Assembly (NCBI GenBank): GCA_028023455.1
Contig: JAQFVV010012420.1
Location: forward strand, 248,001-312,000
Source: Epiperipatus broadwayi
Taxonomy: Eukaryota; Onychophora; Udeonychophora; Euonychophora; Peripatidae
DNA length: 64,000 nt
Direction: 5' to 3'
Position 1 is the first letter of the stretch. Every line of letters begins with the position of its first letter. The notes under the pieces were generated by a model that did no database searches, was not told where the DNA came from, and saw nothing but the letters and a program-made list of their open reading frames with translations. Shown piece by piece: positions 1-11,185 of this stretch. The translations under genes and the position numbers were made by a program.

Positions 1-664
1 TTATTGTTGAATTACATGAAAATGAAGAATTTAATTAATAAAGAGGAATATAAATGTTTATTTCCTACAAGTTTTGAGCATCCATGTATAATATAGTTGG
101 GAAGATTAAGATACACAAAGAGAATATGCCAATAAGAGTAATTTTGGATTTTAATAATTATATGCTTAAAGATATATGTAATTTGGTATATAAAAAAATT
201 GTAGAAGTAATTGGATTTGTTAAATATTGTATAAAAAATTCTGAACAAATTATTAATAACTTAAGAAATATTAAGTTAAATAGAAATGGAATGATTGCAT
301 CATTTGATATTGAGAAAATGTATCAAAGTATACCTAGAAAGGATAGTATAGAAACAGTTATGACTAAATTGAAAATATGTAATGTTTTGTCAGAGGACTG
401 GATATATATTATTTATGAAACATTACTAATGATAGATGAGGTTTTGTATTTTAAATATAAAAAAGAATTTTGGAGCATAGGTGTTCAATAAGTGGGATAT
501 TATCATCAATAGTTGTACGTAGATGAGTTTATAAAGACTAAAGGAATTATAGAATATTAAAGGTATGTGGATGATATTATTGTTATTGGAAATGGTAGAA
601 ATATTGACAAGATTTTTAATGAATTTAATAATAATAAATATAAAATTAAGTTGGAGAAAGAGAT
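1..664 (+). pseudogene. Penelope-like element A, RT part (5' half)
   Basis: This is a decayed reverse transcriptase of a Penelope-like retroelement. The longest open frame (84-491, 135 aa) has a KIHK...PIRVI segment at residues 7-20, like the conserved N-terminal PLE RT block, and motif A as FDIEKMYQSIP at residues 74-84. After an in-frame stop near 491 the same frame continues through two more stops to RYVDDIIVIGNG (about 560-600), which is the YVDD catalytic motif. The frame stops abruptly at 664, where an RTE element is inserted, and resumes at 3807. The window edge cuts the 5' end. PLE RTs copy their own RNA and are related to telomerase. The family call rests on motif order and on the downstream GIY-YIG domain. 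This copy is inactive because of its stops. Confidence 0.8.
655..664. repeat. Target-site duplication, left copy (agaaagagat)
   Basis: The ten bases agaaagagat end exactly where the RTE insertion begins, and the same ten bases recur at 3807-3816 where PLE coding resumes. Removing one copy plus the intervening DNA rejoins the PLE reading frame. This is direct evidence for target-primed insertion of the RTE into an older PLE. Confidence 0.85.
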
Positions 665-959
665 CATCATCATCAACTATTATCAATCCACTGCAGGATG
701 AAGGTCTCTCCAACTTCAATCCATTTTTTCTGATCTTTAGCTTCCCTTCTCCACATCACACCTGCACGTTTTATTTCATCCATCCATCTCACATGTGGTC
801 TCTTTCTGGGTTTTTTACAACCTCTTGGAATCCAGTTTAAAATTTCAATTGTCCATCTATTATCATCTCTTCTAGCAATATGTCCAGCCTAACTCCATTT
901 CAGTCTTTTAATTTTTTCAAGATCAGTAACACGTTCTATTACCCATACATTGCGTTTTC

Positions 960-2559
960 GATCACTTCTTGTTACTCCCAACATGCATCTCTCCATACTT
1001 CTTTGAATGGTTTAAAATCTCTGTATTGCTCTTCTATTAAGTGTCCAAGTCTCAGATCCATAAGTAAGAACTGGCAAAACACATTTATTAAAAACCTTCC
1101 TTTTCAAACACATAAGCATATTTTCTTTTAGTATCAAATTATTTCTACCAAAAGCACTCCAACCAAGTTTAATTCTATGATTAATTTCATCCACATTATG
1201 TTTCCATCTGTATTAATAATCTGACCAAGGTATTTATAACTGTTAATTTCTTCTAATTCATCATAATCAATCTTTATTTTCATATTTTGAGAAAATCTAT
1301 TAAACATTACTTTAGTCTTTTTAACATTTGTTACATTTCCTGTAACTCTAAAGCATTATTTGCAAAAACAACAACATCATCTGCAAAATCTAAATGACTT
1401 AAATAATTTCCATTTACTTTCACTCCTTTAGCTTCCCATTTTAATCCACAAAATACTTATTGCAGCACTGCGGTAAAAAGTTTTGGAGATATGGAGTCAC
1501 CCTGTCTAACACCCTTCTCAATGTTGACTTTCCTACTATCTTTATGTAATCTAATTGTTGCTGTTGCATTTTCATAAATATTCTTTAAAATATGACAATA
1601 TCCTGGATCTATACTTTGATGATCCAATGCTTTAATCACTGAAGAAATGTTTATAGAATCAAACGCCTTTTCATAATCTACAAATCCTAAGCATAATGGC
1701 AACTCATATTCATTTGTCCTTTCTATAACTTCTCTCAATACCTGGATATGATCTACTATACTAAAACCATTTTTAAATCCAGCTTGTTCTCTTGGTTGGT
1801 GGAAGTCCAGTGTTCTCTGTAGACGAGTTGTAATTATCTTAATAAAATTTTTGTATAAAACTGATAAAAGACTGATAGGTCTGTAATTTCTAATATCTTC
1901 TTTATCACCTTTTTTAAATATTAATACTGCATTCTTCAAATCATCTGGTACATCTTTATCATTTACACATTTGGTATATAACTTTGCTAAAAAAATTTAT
2001 ATTTCTTCACCTGCTTCTTTTAATATATCAATTATAATTCCATCATTACCTGGAGCCTTCCCTTTCTTCATAAATTTAATTGCATGTCTCACTTCCTCAT
2101 TCAAAATTCTGGGAAGTTCAGAAGATTATATATAGGAGGTACTTGTTCTTTATTACTATATAATTCTTGATAGAAGTCTTCTATACATTTCATGATGTCA
2201 TCTCTCTTTTTAGTAATAATGCTATCTTTTTTTCTTATTGCAGATATAAATTTCCTACCAATACCAAAATGTTGGTTTACATTCTTTAGACTTTTATTCT
2301 CTTCTACAGCTTTCCTTGCTAGTTCACAATTATACTTTCTTATATCATTTTCAATTCTTTTCCGCAACATTTTACAAAATTCGTGATATTCAATCCTTTT
2401 TAATGCATCATTTTTGTAAATCTTAATATTCCTTCTTTTCTTCATAAATTCTCTAGTCTCAGTAGAAATTTTATTGGTCAATTGCTGCTTTTTTCTACCA
2501 GCTATCTTTGTTGCAGTTTTTAAAAGTGTATCAGTTATTTTCCTATTAATTTCATTCAA
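960..2559 (-). pseudogene. RTE copy A reverse transcriptase and C-terminal region
   Basis: This is the LINE reverse transcriptase on the minus strand. After a basic linker (2101-2559), the frame at 1457-1939 shows NYRPISLLSV, EQAGFKNGFSIVDHI, motif A as FVDYEKAFDSI and motif B as GVRQGDSISPKLF. Motif C is read in another frame near 1365-1400 as LDFADDVVVFANN. The thumb and C-terminal region (1012-1194) contains LGWSAFGRN, VFNKCVLPVLTYGSETW and LNRRAIQRF, a block very common in animal RTE proteins. Frames change at least three times, so no full RT is made. A diverged copy of the same block is at 28373-28558. Confidence 0.85.
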
Positions 2560-2589
2560 ATCTGAATCATGTTCAAAATCTACTAATAC

Positions 2590-3553
2590 TTAAAACCGAT
2601 TTGTAAGTTCTAATTTAAATTCATTAGAATGTGTCTGAAGTTTAGGAATATCAACTGTAAATATTGTTTTTCTTAATAATTTTTGTCTATCTAGTTTTGC
2701 ATTAACATGTATCTTACATCTTACTAATCGATGATCACTTCCTGTGTTAAATTTATTAAGAACATTACAATCTTGAAATATGTATTTTCTGTTAGTCAAA
2801 ATATAATCCAATTCTGCTGTACCTTCCTTTGGATGCATCCATGTCCATTTCCTTTTAACCTTTTTCTCAAAAAAAGAATTCATAATATAGTTTTTCTTTT
2901 TCTGCAAACTCCACAAGTCTATGTCCTCTCTCATTTCTATTACCATAACCAAAATTACCTACAGTATTTTCATCTTTCATTTGTTTACCAATTCTAGCAA
3001 TAAAGTCTCCCATAACAATTTTAAAATATTGTTTACTCTGATCAAAAGCCTTTTGTACATCCATATAAAAATCTTCTACTACTTCATCACTATGAGAACT
3101 TGTTGGGGCATAAACCTGAATTATCTGCATTTGGTATTTGCTATTAAGTTGTAAAACTAATCTTGCCAACCTGTCTGATACACCATCAATCTCCACAATG
3201 TTATTCTTCCATTTTTTATTTATAATGAATCCTACTCCAATATTTGTGCCTTTATAGTAGAGTACATGTCCACTTTTTAAATCAATTGTTTCTTCACCTT
3301 TTCTTCTAGCTTCACAAAGTCCAACAATGTCCCATTTAATATAAGATAGTTCTTCTAACTCTTGCAATCTTCCTTCACTTGAAAGTGATCTGCAGTTGTA
3401 AGTACCTAAATAAAAAGTCGTCATCAAATGGCAGCCTGAGTCTGCAATCAGGGGATTCTTAGCACCCTCCTCCTTCAGCCCCCAACCGCTGCCTTGGTTG
3501 GTGACTTTACAGCCTCCTGGGAATAAGGACCATGATTTATTTTTGTCTGTCAT
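2590..3553 (-). pseudogene. RTE copy A apurinic-like endonuclease domain
   Basis: This encodes the target-nicking endonuclease of the LINE (exonuclease-endonuclease-phosphatase fold). In order it shows TYNCRSL, the metal-binding Glu block WDIVGLCEARR, VYAPTS, VMGDFIARIG and, after a frame change, LDYILTNR and the terminal SDHRLVRC. The sequence is broken into two frames (2867-3553 and 2590-2952) by a shift near 2.9 kb. The usual GDFNARIG Asn is Ile here, whereas copy B (30192-30395) keeps GDFNARIG, so this copy has lost a catalytic residue as well as its frame. The N-terminal 50 or so residues (from MTDKNKSWS) precede the nuclease fold and have no recognised domain. Confidence 0.85.
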
Positions 3554-3806
3554 GATTGTATATATTGAAAAAATATTCTTAAACTCGGAGGTAAAAAGCC
3601 AATAAACTCATCTGCTGGCTAATGTGTTAGTGAGCAGCCCATCCATGTTCGTATACTATATGAATAATCCCATAGTAATAACAGCTGCAACAACAAGAAC
3701 GTATGGAATGGACATTAGGAATTTGCCCTGCTCAGTTCCTTTAAGGCCTCCAAGAGGAATCAAAGGGTCTCCTTTCAATTAATAGCAAACTCCTTTCTGC
3801 AGCCAA

Positions 3807-3816
3807 GAAAGAGATA
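3807..3816. repeat. Target-site duplication, right copy (agaaagagat)
   Basis: This is the right-hand partner of 655-664, identical over 10 bp, and marks the 5' end of RTE copy A. Confidence 0.85.
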
Positions 3817-4640
3817 AATGGATTAAAATACTTAGATATTTTTGTGAAGAAAGGAATGATGAATGAAATAGTGGTAAAACATTAAAGATAGAAAAATTAG
3901 AAGTTTATTTGATCCAAAATCATATCAGCCATGGTGTCAAAAAGTAGGGGTTTTAAAGGGATTTAAGTTAAAGAATGATAAACTTACATTAGATAAGAAA
4001 GAGGCAGATAAGCAAAAATTAGAAGTAGAGAATGATTATGTTAAAATAAGATATAAAAGAAAGGTAATTAAAACAATTTTTAGAAATCAAAATATAAATA
4101 GTAGAAATAAATGTCAAGAATAAATATAAACATTGTAAGTGGATGTCTATTCCATATTCAAGGGATGTGTATAAAAAGTTAGTAAGAGAGAAGTTACCAG
4201 ATGATATAAGAATAGCTTGGAAAAATAGTAAGTATTTGGGTAGATGGATATGTAATACAAATAAGATAGATGGTATGAATAGTAAAGAAGGAATGATTTA
4301 TAAAATTGAAAGTGGCAGTTGTAATAAGGTATATATAGGACAGACAGGACGAATGATAAGTGATAGAGGGAAGGAGCATGATACAGTGATTAATAGGAAA
4401 GATATTAGGTTAGGTCCATATATACATTATTTAAATGCTGGTCATAAAATGGAGAGTGAGAAGAATATTAGTCATAAAACATGTGAAAGATTATTGAAAA
4501 AGGATATGTTATGAAACTTTATACATTTCAGAAAAATTTGGATAGATGTGTAAATATAATTAAAGGTCCAGAAAGATTAAGTAAAAAATGGGCATTATTA
4601 GATAATTGAAAGATTTAAAAATTATGGTAAAAAAAGTCAG
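3807..4640 (+). pseudogene. Penelope-like element A, RT end and GIY-YIG part
   Basis: This is the continuation of the interrupted PLE. It restarts in the RT with INGLKYLDIFVKKG, the conserved FLD-type block after motif C. Several stops follow, then an open frame (4143-4514, 123 aa) that carries the C-terminal GIY-YIG endonuclease of Penelope elements: GMIYKIESGSCNKVYIGQTG, followed by R and H positions in MISDRGKEHD. A late block, HKTCERLLKK, and WALLDN near the stop at about 4607 resemble the family C-terminus. The nuclease is thought to cleave target DNA for insertion. The open frame looks better preserved than the RT part. Confidence 0.82.
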
Positions 4641-4834
4641 AGTTGAATTGTGAATGAGGGTTTATAAAAGGGAAGAGGGAGTTGAATATTTATTTATTTA
4701 TATAGGTATATTAATATATATATATATATATGTATTTATATAGTTTTAAGTTTTTTTTATGTACTTTTATTTTGTAGTTTATGTCATTTGTTTATGCATT
4801 TATATGTGTAATGTTAATTATATTGTTGAAGGTA

Positions 4835-5280
4835 AAATAATGCCTAATAGGTGGAGTAAATGTAGCAACAAGAGAATATACATGTAGGTGGGAAAATATG
4901 GATGATTTAGTCTGTAAATTATGTAATGAAGGAATAGAAAATATTAGGCATCTGTTAATTGAATGTAAATGCTTGAAAACAGAAAGAGCACATATAATGA
5001 AGTTATGAAGAATAAATATGAAAAAAGTGATTATACACAAAGTGGATTATTGGTTTTTATGCTGAGTTTGGGAAAAGATAAGGGGAATCTAGATATAAAG
5101 GTCATAGAGATGACAAAGATTATGTTGTGGAAATGGAATGGAGCAGAATATGGGAAAACTTAGACTGGGAAATGGAAAATAAAGTGGCTAACAGGTTTCT
5201 GAGGGCATAATTGTTGAGAGATTCTTGACTCCGTTTAAGGAGAAGCTATAGTACATTACATCACATCACATGTGATGTAT
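4835..5280 (+). pseudogene. 3' end of a second LINE with C-terminal zinc-knuckle
   Basis: This is a C-terminal fragment of a non-LTR reverse transcriptase of another family. A frame from about 4841 to 5008 encodes DDLVCKLCNEGIENIRHLLI followed by EC, a Cx2Cx8Hx4C arrangement found at the C-terminus of many LINE RTs (CxxC...EHLLxxC). It continues in a shifted frame (4969-5163) with LLVFMLSLGKDKG and ending WKWNGAEYGKT. The fragment ends near a short acatcacatcacatg repeat at about 5257-5275, which could be a LINE microsatellite tail. The upstream RT domain is absent, so this is a 5'-truncated copy. The clade is not determined. Confidence 0.6.
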
Positions 5281-6238
5281 AAAACTATATCTTGAAAAGG
5301 TCTCAATAAGAGATGAAAGCTGGGTTAATAATTAAATAATTGTAAGTATAATTAGTTGTTTGTTTCGATTTTATTTAGATTGATTATTGTATTAAATGCA
5401 TACATAAATAATAGAGTAGTACTATCTTAGTTTTAAAAATGCCTTCTTTCAGGAGTAATTTTGGTGATCCTAGTAGATACATACCTTCCCTTTCTCATTA
5501 ATGGAAATGCACAAATGTGCATAGAACTCATCCATATAACTAATATTACCTTGAGTCACGATTTATTCTTCTGTTATAATTAGTTAAATATCCATTTACT
5601 GATAAATTTTCTGACTTGGAAAATTCTCAGCTACTTGACAAATTTTCCAAGTACTGAGATTATGATGGTATCTTTACACTTTTAAATTAATACACAAAAA
5701 TTTATAATATAATGAAACTTTAAATCTAATTGTGAATGGCTCCCTTTTTGTTTTAAGAGACGAGGATCTTTATTTAATTTGTTTAAAATAGTATGCAATT
5801 ATTTAACATACAAACACACTAATATCTGAACTATGTACATAATAGTTCAGATATGCATAAGTGTTTGGCCAGTTTATACAAATATCGATTTATAATGATT
5901 AGATTGCACTAAGACTATTCCAGTTCAAGAACATACTAATGACTATTCACAAAACAATACTCATACAATTATAATTGTAAATGATTTTTTAAGTCATGCT
6001 ACTCCATAATGGAAGATTCCACAGTACTGCTCTGTTAGTAGAATTTCAAATATCCCATGTAATTTTGAATATATGGAAGTAATAACAGCACACTCTCTAT
6101 CCTCACAGAGACACTTCCCCTTCTCCTGAGAGTCACCTGTTATGTTATACAATTGCAAAATTTCCTGATCTGATATGCTTATTGTGAAAATATAATTTTC
6201 TTCTTTCTTTTCTTATGTATTGTTTTCTACTTCTATAT
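5281..6238. other. Unassigned A+T-rich interval
   Basis: I see no gene-like frame, RNA gene or bounded repeat here, only scattered A/T runs. Confidence 0.5.
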
Positions 6239-6309
6239 ATCATACCATTTACAATTTTCTTAAACACTTTAACAATACTATTTTTTATATCAAAACTTTA
6301 TTCTAACAG

Positions 6310-6335
6310 TTCGACTGTCCTGCAGTCATCATCAG
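6310..6335 (-). ncRNA. Hammerhead-like ribozyme core (degenerate)
   Basis: On the minus strand the sequence reads CTGATGA, then T, a 5-bp stem GACTG / CAGTC closed by a CAGGA loop, then GAAC. CUGANGA - stem II - GAAA is the conserved hammerhead core. Here the fourth core base of GAAA is C, so activity is doubtful. Only motif and stem II were judged by eye; helices I and III were not established. Confidence 0.45.
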
Positions 6336-6448
6336 AGCTACAATATCCAAATATATAATTATACAATTATTACATTTTATACAAATATTCAATTCATATG
6401 TATATAAAATGCAATAATTGTATAATTGTGTATTTGGATATTGTACCT

Positions 6449-6474
6449 CTGATGATGACTGCAGCAAAGTCAAA
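6449..6474 (+). ncRNA. Hammerhead-like ribozyme core, partner arm (degenerate)
   Basis: The mirror copy of the 6310-6335 motif reads CTGATGA, T, GACTG, loop, AGTC, then AAAC. The G of the GAAA box is A, so this arm is probably inactive. Its position in the opposite arm shows that the two cores are in divergent orientation. Confidence 0.4.
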
Positions 6475-6544
6475 CTGTTAGAATAAAATTGATATAAAAA
6501 ACAGTATTGTTAAAGTGTTTAAGAAAGTTGTAAGTAGTATGATA

Positions 6545-7079
6545 TTGTGAAAATATGATATTCTTTAACCTGTATGCCAACACTTTATTAACAACCATAC
6601 TTTGCTGTGACTGTTGGCTGGATCATAATTTGAATTGATAATGGATAAGTTTTCATTAAGTACTGCAATTCTAGAGCTTTAAGTATTCACATGTATTACC
6701 CAGGCATTTAATTTCATAAAAATAAATTAGCTTACAAAACAAATGCAGCTCTTTACTCTAGTCATCCATTGCAGCTTGAATAATCAGTAATTAGTAGATG
6801 CTTTAGTACGTTTAAACATCCATTTTCAAAAAAGTTCCTGGCTTTCAATTACACAGTTATGCATCTAACAACCATCTTTAATTCCATTCTATTACTTAAA
6901 ACTATAAATCTGAAATTCAAATCAATTTAAAATCTTGAAACTAAATCAACCTTTTTAAACAAGATTATACAAATCTAATTCTAATTCAATATCTATATAT
7001 GTTAATATAGAATTTAATATATCAACCACATAGTTCTTCTTTCCAAAATATTTCATAACTATCCAATATATAAATGAAC
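6545..7079. other. Unassigned A+T-rich interval
   Basis: I see no supported feature here; the adjoining PLE terminal repeat starts near 7075. Confidence 0.45.
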
Positions 7080-8190
7080 AAACAAACTCCTTCTTTTAAA
7101 AAATTTTTTTTTATATGACTATAATCATCAATAAAAAATGCAATGTTTTGAGTATTTTATATAGTCTTTTTCAAGGCACACTAAAAAAATATATATACAT
7201 AATAATAAATATCACATATTCCCAAAAAAAAAAATTATTTTAAATTAAAAATTACAAAATATATTCATAATCAAAAATTCACCTTATGGCACTTCCCTTT
7301 CTTATTGCAAACAATCACAAACAAAAACAATTTTCTTTTTTTTTATATATAAAATCTATATATATCCTTTAAAACATTTAATTAAAAACCTATTATTTTC
7401 TTATCGCTTTTTCCATTAACATCCTATTTAATGCACATACCTTCCTTTATCATCCTTTCATTGTATGACTTAATACATTCCAAAGGCTTTATTTCAAAAT
7501 CCCCATGCTTAAATTTATTCATGTGAATTTAAACAGCAGAATTTTTATCACCTAAATGCTGTTTTAATCTAGTTTTTAATTTATTCTTACTAGTCCCAAC
7601 ATATGTCATTTCTACATTCTTTCTAAAACAATCCAAACATTTTATCAAATAAAGTGAATTCATAATCTCTAACCTATTATAGTCCCCATTATTATTAATT
7701 AAAAAATGTAAACTTGCTTTCTTTTTATAAACTGGACAAATTGAAACATTATATTTCCTATCAATCATTTTAATTAATTTCTTAACTTTAATAAATAAAT
7801 CTTTGGATATATTGAAACCAACATAAATAACTTTTTCTCTATTCCTATCCCTAACTAATCCCATTCTATTTTTTATTTTATTTATATTTTTATTAGCAAA
7901 TAAATGTTCCAACTATATCCCTGAGATAATCATTCAAAAAACATTCACTCCTAATAATATCAACCTCATTCTAAAACAAATTATTACTTGAACATAACTT
8001 AATTACTCTAACAATTTTATTATTAACAATATTAATTTTACTATGATTATCAATATCTGAAAACCAATTATATTTGATAATCCAAAAAATGGTTTTTTTT
8101 TCTAAACACAGATTTTTCTATAATTACATTATCATTCCTACCATTTTTTAAAAATATTCTAACATCCACATATTCAATAATATTAATAAA
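7080..8190 (-). mobile_element. Penelope-like element B2, minus-strand half
   Basis: This is the 3' part of the PLE family seen intact in outline at 61081-62740. From high to low coordinate it has the RT end (8190-8080, the EYVDVRIF type block), the GIY-YIG frame, a 3' leader, and a terminal repeat at 7080-7280 that matches the 61081-61260 arm in the same orientation. It abuts an oppositely oriented copy of its own RT-end segment at 8198, producing a head-to-head junction. Stops and A/T expansions show decay. Confidence 0.75.
7529..7912 (-). pseudogene. GIY-YIG endonuclease domain of PLE B2
   Basis: A 127-aa open frame encodes the C-terminal nuclease of the PLE. The GIY-like strand is SLYLIKCLDC (residues 86-95, with C92 and C95 as possible zinc ligands), the YIG equivalent is TYVGTSKN (YVG at 104-106), and it is followed by R115 and H119 in KTRLKQHLGD, as in Penelope nucleases. 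The frame ends at a stop before the last Glu-containing helix, which is still readable past the stop toward 7430. The related copy at 61874-62452 has YVE in place of YVG. Confidence 0.8.
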
Positions 8191-8197
8191 GTTTACT

Positions 8198-8470
8198 ATG
8201 GAAAAAGAATACATTAATGTTATTGAATATATGGATGATAGAATTTTTAAAAAAATTGGTAGGAATGATAATGTAATTATAGAAATATCTGTGTTTAGAA
8301 AAAAAACATTTTTTGTTTTATCAAATAATTGTTTTTCAGATATTGATAATCAAAGTGAAATTAATATTGTTAATAATAATATTATTAGAGCAATTAAGCT
8401 ATGTTCAAATAGTAATTTGTTTGGGAATGAGGTTGATATCATTAGGAATGAATGTTTGGTTTTATTGGTG
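8198..8470 (+). pseudogene. Inverted PLE B2 segment (RT end)
   Basis: This is a 93-aa open frame beginning MEKEYINVIEYMDDRIFKK, the PLE block just after the YVDD motif, and continuing to SNLFGNEVDIIRNECL. The same protein segment lies on the opposite strand at about 7925-8190. The two arms, about 270 bp each, are separated by only about 8 bp. The copy ends at 8470 where a different repeat starts. Confidence 0.75.
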
Positions 8471-8474
8471 CAAA

Positions 8475-8660
8475 TTTAGTACGCGATCTACCGCCATTTT
8501 GAATTTCAAAAATCGTCTGACACATGTAAGTGATAAAAAAAGTACGGGAAAATAAAAAAGTACGCGAAAACAGAAAATATTTAGAACTAGGGTCATGTGA
8601 CTAAAAAAGTATGCGAAAACAGAAAAAATTTAGAACTTGGGTCACGTGACTTGGAAAAAA
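8475..8660. repeat. Foldback-repeat end plus 70-bp tandem
   Basis: The segment 8478-8525 (atttagtacgcg...accgccattttga) resembles the terminal arm of the foldback at 39562-39733. Next come two direct copies of an aaaaaagtacgcgaaaacag...ttagaact.gggtca.gtgac unit (about 8562-8600 and 8605-8652). No open frame is associated. Confidence 0.5.
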
Positions 8661-9842
8661 CCCGCCAAAACGCATAGTTTAAAAAAAAAAAGCCAAAACA
8701 CGAAAAATTAACATTTTCTCATTTTAAATTATAAATCAAATAATTTATAAGAGCATAAGAGGGTTCAGAACAAAACTTGCAATAGCATAAGTATGAGAAT
8801 TTATTCCGCTATGAGAGGAACATTTTTTGTGTGTAACTGTTGTGATTAGAAACAATTAACACACTTCTTTTAGATAATTTTTGCAGTTTATTTTTTCAAA
8901 TACACTTATCATCTATAATAATATATTTATTAACAGCTACTTATGTTTGTATGAACTATTTTCTTGTGATTTCATTAGACAATAACTAGTTAAAATATAT
9001 AATTATGTGGCTTATATTCAATTCATATTTAATGTTTAGAGAAATGATTAGAGATTTTGCAAAGATGAGTAAGAAAGATTTTGAATATTTTCTTTATATA
9101 ATAAATAATTAGAAACATTAATGTAAATGAATGAAAACAAAAAGACTGCAAATAGCCAACCCAGCAAAGGCCATCAAGCATTAATCAGTTAGTGTTTTTT
9201 CAGCTATTAATAAGTAGAAGATAATCTGAACTGATCACTGAATTCTAATGTATTAACTGGAAAAAATAAATGTTACCACCACCATTTACTGGAAGTCATA
9301 TTCCAATAAGTATTTTGCCTGTTGTATACAGTAATATTACTTTTTATATATTTCATTATACTTTTAAGGAAATATCATGTAAATACAGATATTGAGCCTG
9401 TGATATATCTTTGCATTCTTTTTTTTTTTTTTTATTTTTTGGAAGAAAAAAAAGCTAAGTACACAATTTATTATTCAGCTTGAAATAAAAATTACATTTT
9501 AAGAGGTTAAAAACAAATCATATACTAATGTTTTCAGTTACATAATTCATCTTTTATTTTAAAACATAAAACTAGTTTATACAAATATGTAGAAAATCAA
9601 ATATTAAAAATATTTTACATCATGTAATTATATTATTATATTTAAAATATTGTAATTCAAAAAAAAAGAAATGTGCTTATTCTTGAAGGAATAACCAACA
9701 CTTTATTGTTAGACAGGACAATTATATTAGAATTCAGTAATATAATTCAAAAATGTAATTTTAAAAGAATATTGTGATTATATATACCATCATAATTTGC
9801 AATTATTATTGATCTACTGTAGAATTAAAATATATCTGAGTT
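8661..9842. other. Unassigned A+T-rich interval
   Basis: I see no gene-like frame here. A long T tract lies at about 9419-9436. Confidence 0.45.
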
Positions 9843-10978
9843 TAGTCTAGCATTTATCTTCCACATCATTCCAATAAAACTTCCAGGTTTCTTACAAACA
9901 TCTTGGGATCCAGTTTAAAACTTTGTAGAAAAAATTATGTCCAAGCCAGCTCCACTTTGATAATGTCAATGGTACTTATTTTTCTCTTATTACCTGAATA
10001 TTTTGCTTTCAATTTCTCCTGATTATTTTACCCCATTCCCCATATTTACTCTGTAATGCTTTTTCATTGTTTAATTACTATCTTTTATTATTATTATTAT
10101 TATTATTTCTATGACAAGCACTCAATCCAAGTTTAATTCTTTAGTTAATCTCATCTACTACTTCCATAATCATTAATATAATAATTAGATCAAGATATTT
10201 ATACTTGTTAAATTCTAATTCATTACTATTGATTCTCTCTCACCCCCCCTCTATTTCTGAAAACCTATTAACATTATTTTAGTCTTTTTTTATCATCCTA
10301 TATGATGGCTTCCAGAAAAAAAATTTCCAGTTCTGAAATACTATTTGTAGAAGCAATATCTGCCTTTGTTTCCCATTTTAATTTTCAGAAAATTTTCATA
10401 ATACACCTGTAAAACGACATGGAGAGATGAAATCATCCTGTTCTACATTCTTATTAATGTTACCATTATTCAATCTAATCATAAAATTTTGATATTCTTC
10501 AGAATTCAAAAATCTATCTCATGGCACAACAATCAATTTGTTAATTTGTTTGGAGCCTAAGCTCACGATAATATATAAGGATCTTAGAAAGTATCTTTAA
10601 AAAACTGGCAGATTTGTAATCTTAATATTTTTCACTTTTCTTGAATATTAATGTTTTTTCAGTCATCTGATATATATTTATCATTTAAAAACATTGCTAA
10701 CAATTTTTTTAATTATTCATCTGTTTCACAGATTTAATTGCAAATCTTAACTCTTTGTTTAGAATAAGCATTTCAAATAATAATGCACAATGATACTTTC
10801 TTTTGCTATTTCTTTACTATTACATAGTTTATTGTAAAAAAAAAAACTCATATATTTTATGATGTCATCCCTGTTTTAGAAGTTGTGCCAATATTTTTTA
10901 TTATTGCTGAAATAATTTTTTCTCAAAATGAAGTTTCATATCTATTTCATTAATAATTTTCTTTGGCATTTCACACTT
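9843..10978 (-). mobile_element. Old RTE LINE copy C (minus part)
   Basis: This is a strongly decayed minus-strand copy of the RTE at 665-3806. Recognisable pieces are ccagtttaaaac near 9912, ccaagtttaattctttagttaat near 10130, the FADD neighbourhood near 10340 and the linker near 10850-10975. No frame over 60 codons survives. It meets an oppositely oriented RTE 3' end at about 10980. Confidence 0.65.
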
Positions 10979-11185
10979 ATATATCCTTGAGTTACAATTG
11001 AAATCTTAAACTGGATTCCAAGAGATTATAAAAGACCCTGAAAGAGACCATATGTTAGATGGATGAATGAAATAAGAAAGTATGCAGGGATGATGTGGAA
11101 AAAAGAAGCTAAAGATCGGAGAAGATGGATTGAACTTGGAGAGACCTTCATCCTACAGTGGATTGATAATGGTTGATGATGGTGA
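10979..11185 (+). mobile_element. RTE LINE 3' end, plus strand
   Basis: This is the 3' terminus of the same RTE family on the plus strand, from acaattgaaatcttaaactgg to ggattgataatggttgatgatgg. Its GAT-like tail (about 11163-11182) matches the tail of copy A. With the preceding minus-strand piece it forms an inverted composite, possibly a 5'-inverted insertion or two separate insertions. Confidence 0.7.

Larger units (their letters stand above)
665..3806 (-). mobile_element. RTE-type LINE, copy A, near full length
   Basis: This is a non-LTR retrotransposon of about 3.14 kb on the minus strand. Reading downstream it has a leader (3554-3806), an AP-like endonuclease, a linker, an RT and a C-terminal tail. 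It ends in a short GAT-type trinucleotide repeat (seen as catcatcatc on the plus strand at 665), which is typical of RTE elements. The length agrees with the roughly 3.2 kb of RTE/BovB elements. It is flanked by a perfect 10-bp target duplication and sits inside PLE A. Several frameshifts and stops break the single expected ORF. Related copies in this window are at 28057-30654, 9843-11185 and 43851-44240. Confidence 0.88.
6239..6544. repeat. Inverted repeat with hammerhead-like motifs
   Basis: Two arms of about 143 bp (roughly 6239-6382 and 6400-6544) are imperfect reverse complements around a spacer of under 20 bp. Each arm holds a CTGATGA core followed by a GACTG stem. Inverted pseudo-LTR fragments with hammerhead ribozymes are known for Penelope-like elements, so a PLE terminal-repeat dimer is a reasonable reading. 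No coding sequence remains between the arms. Confidence 0.6.
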
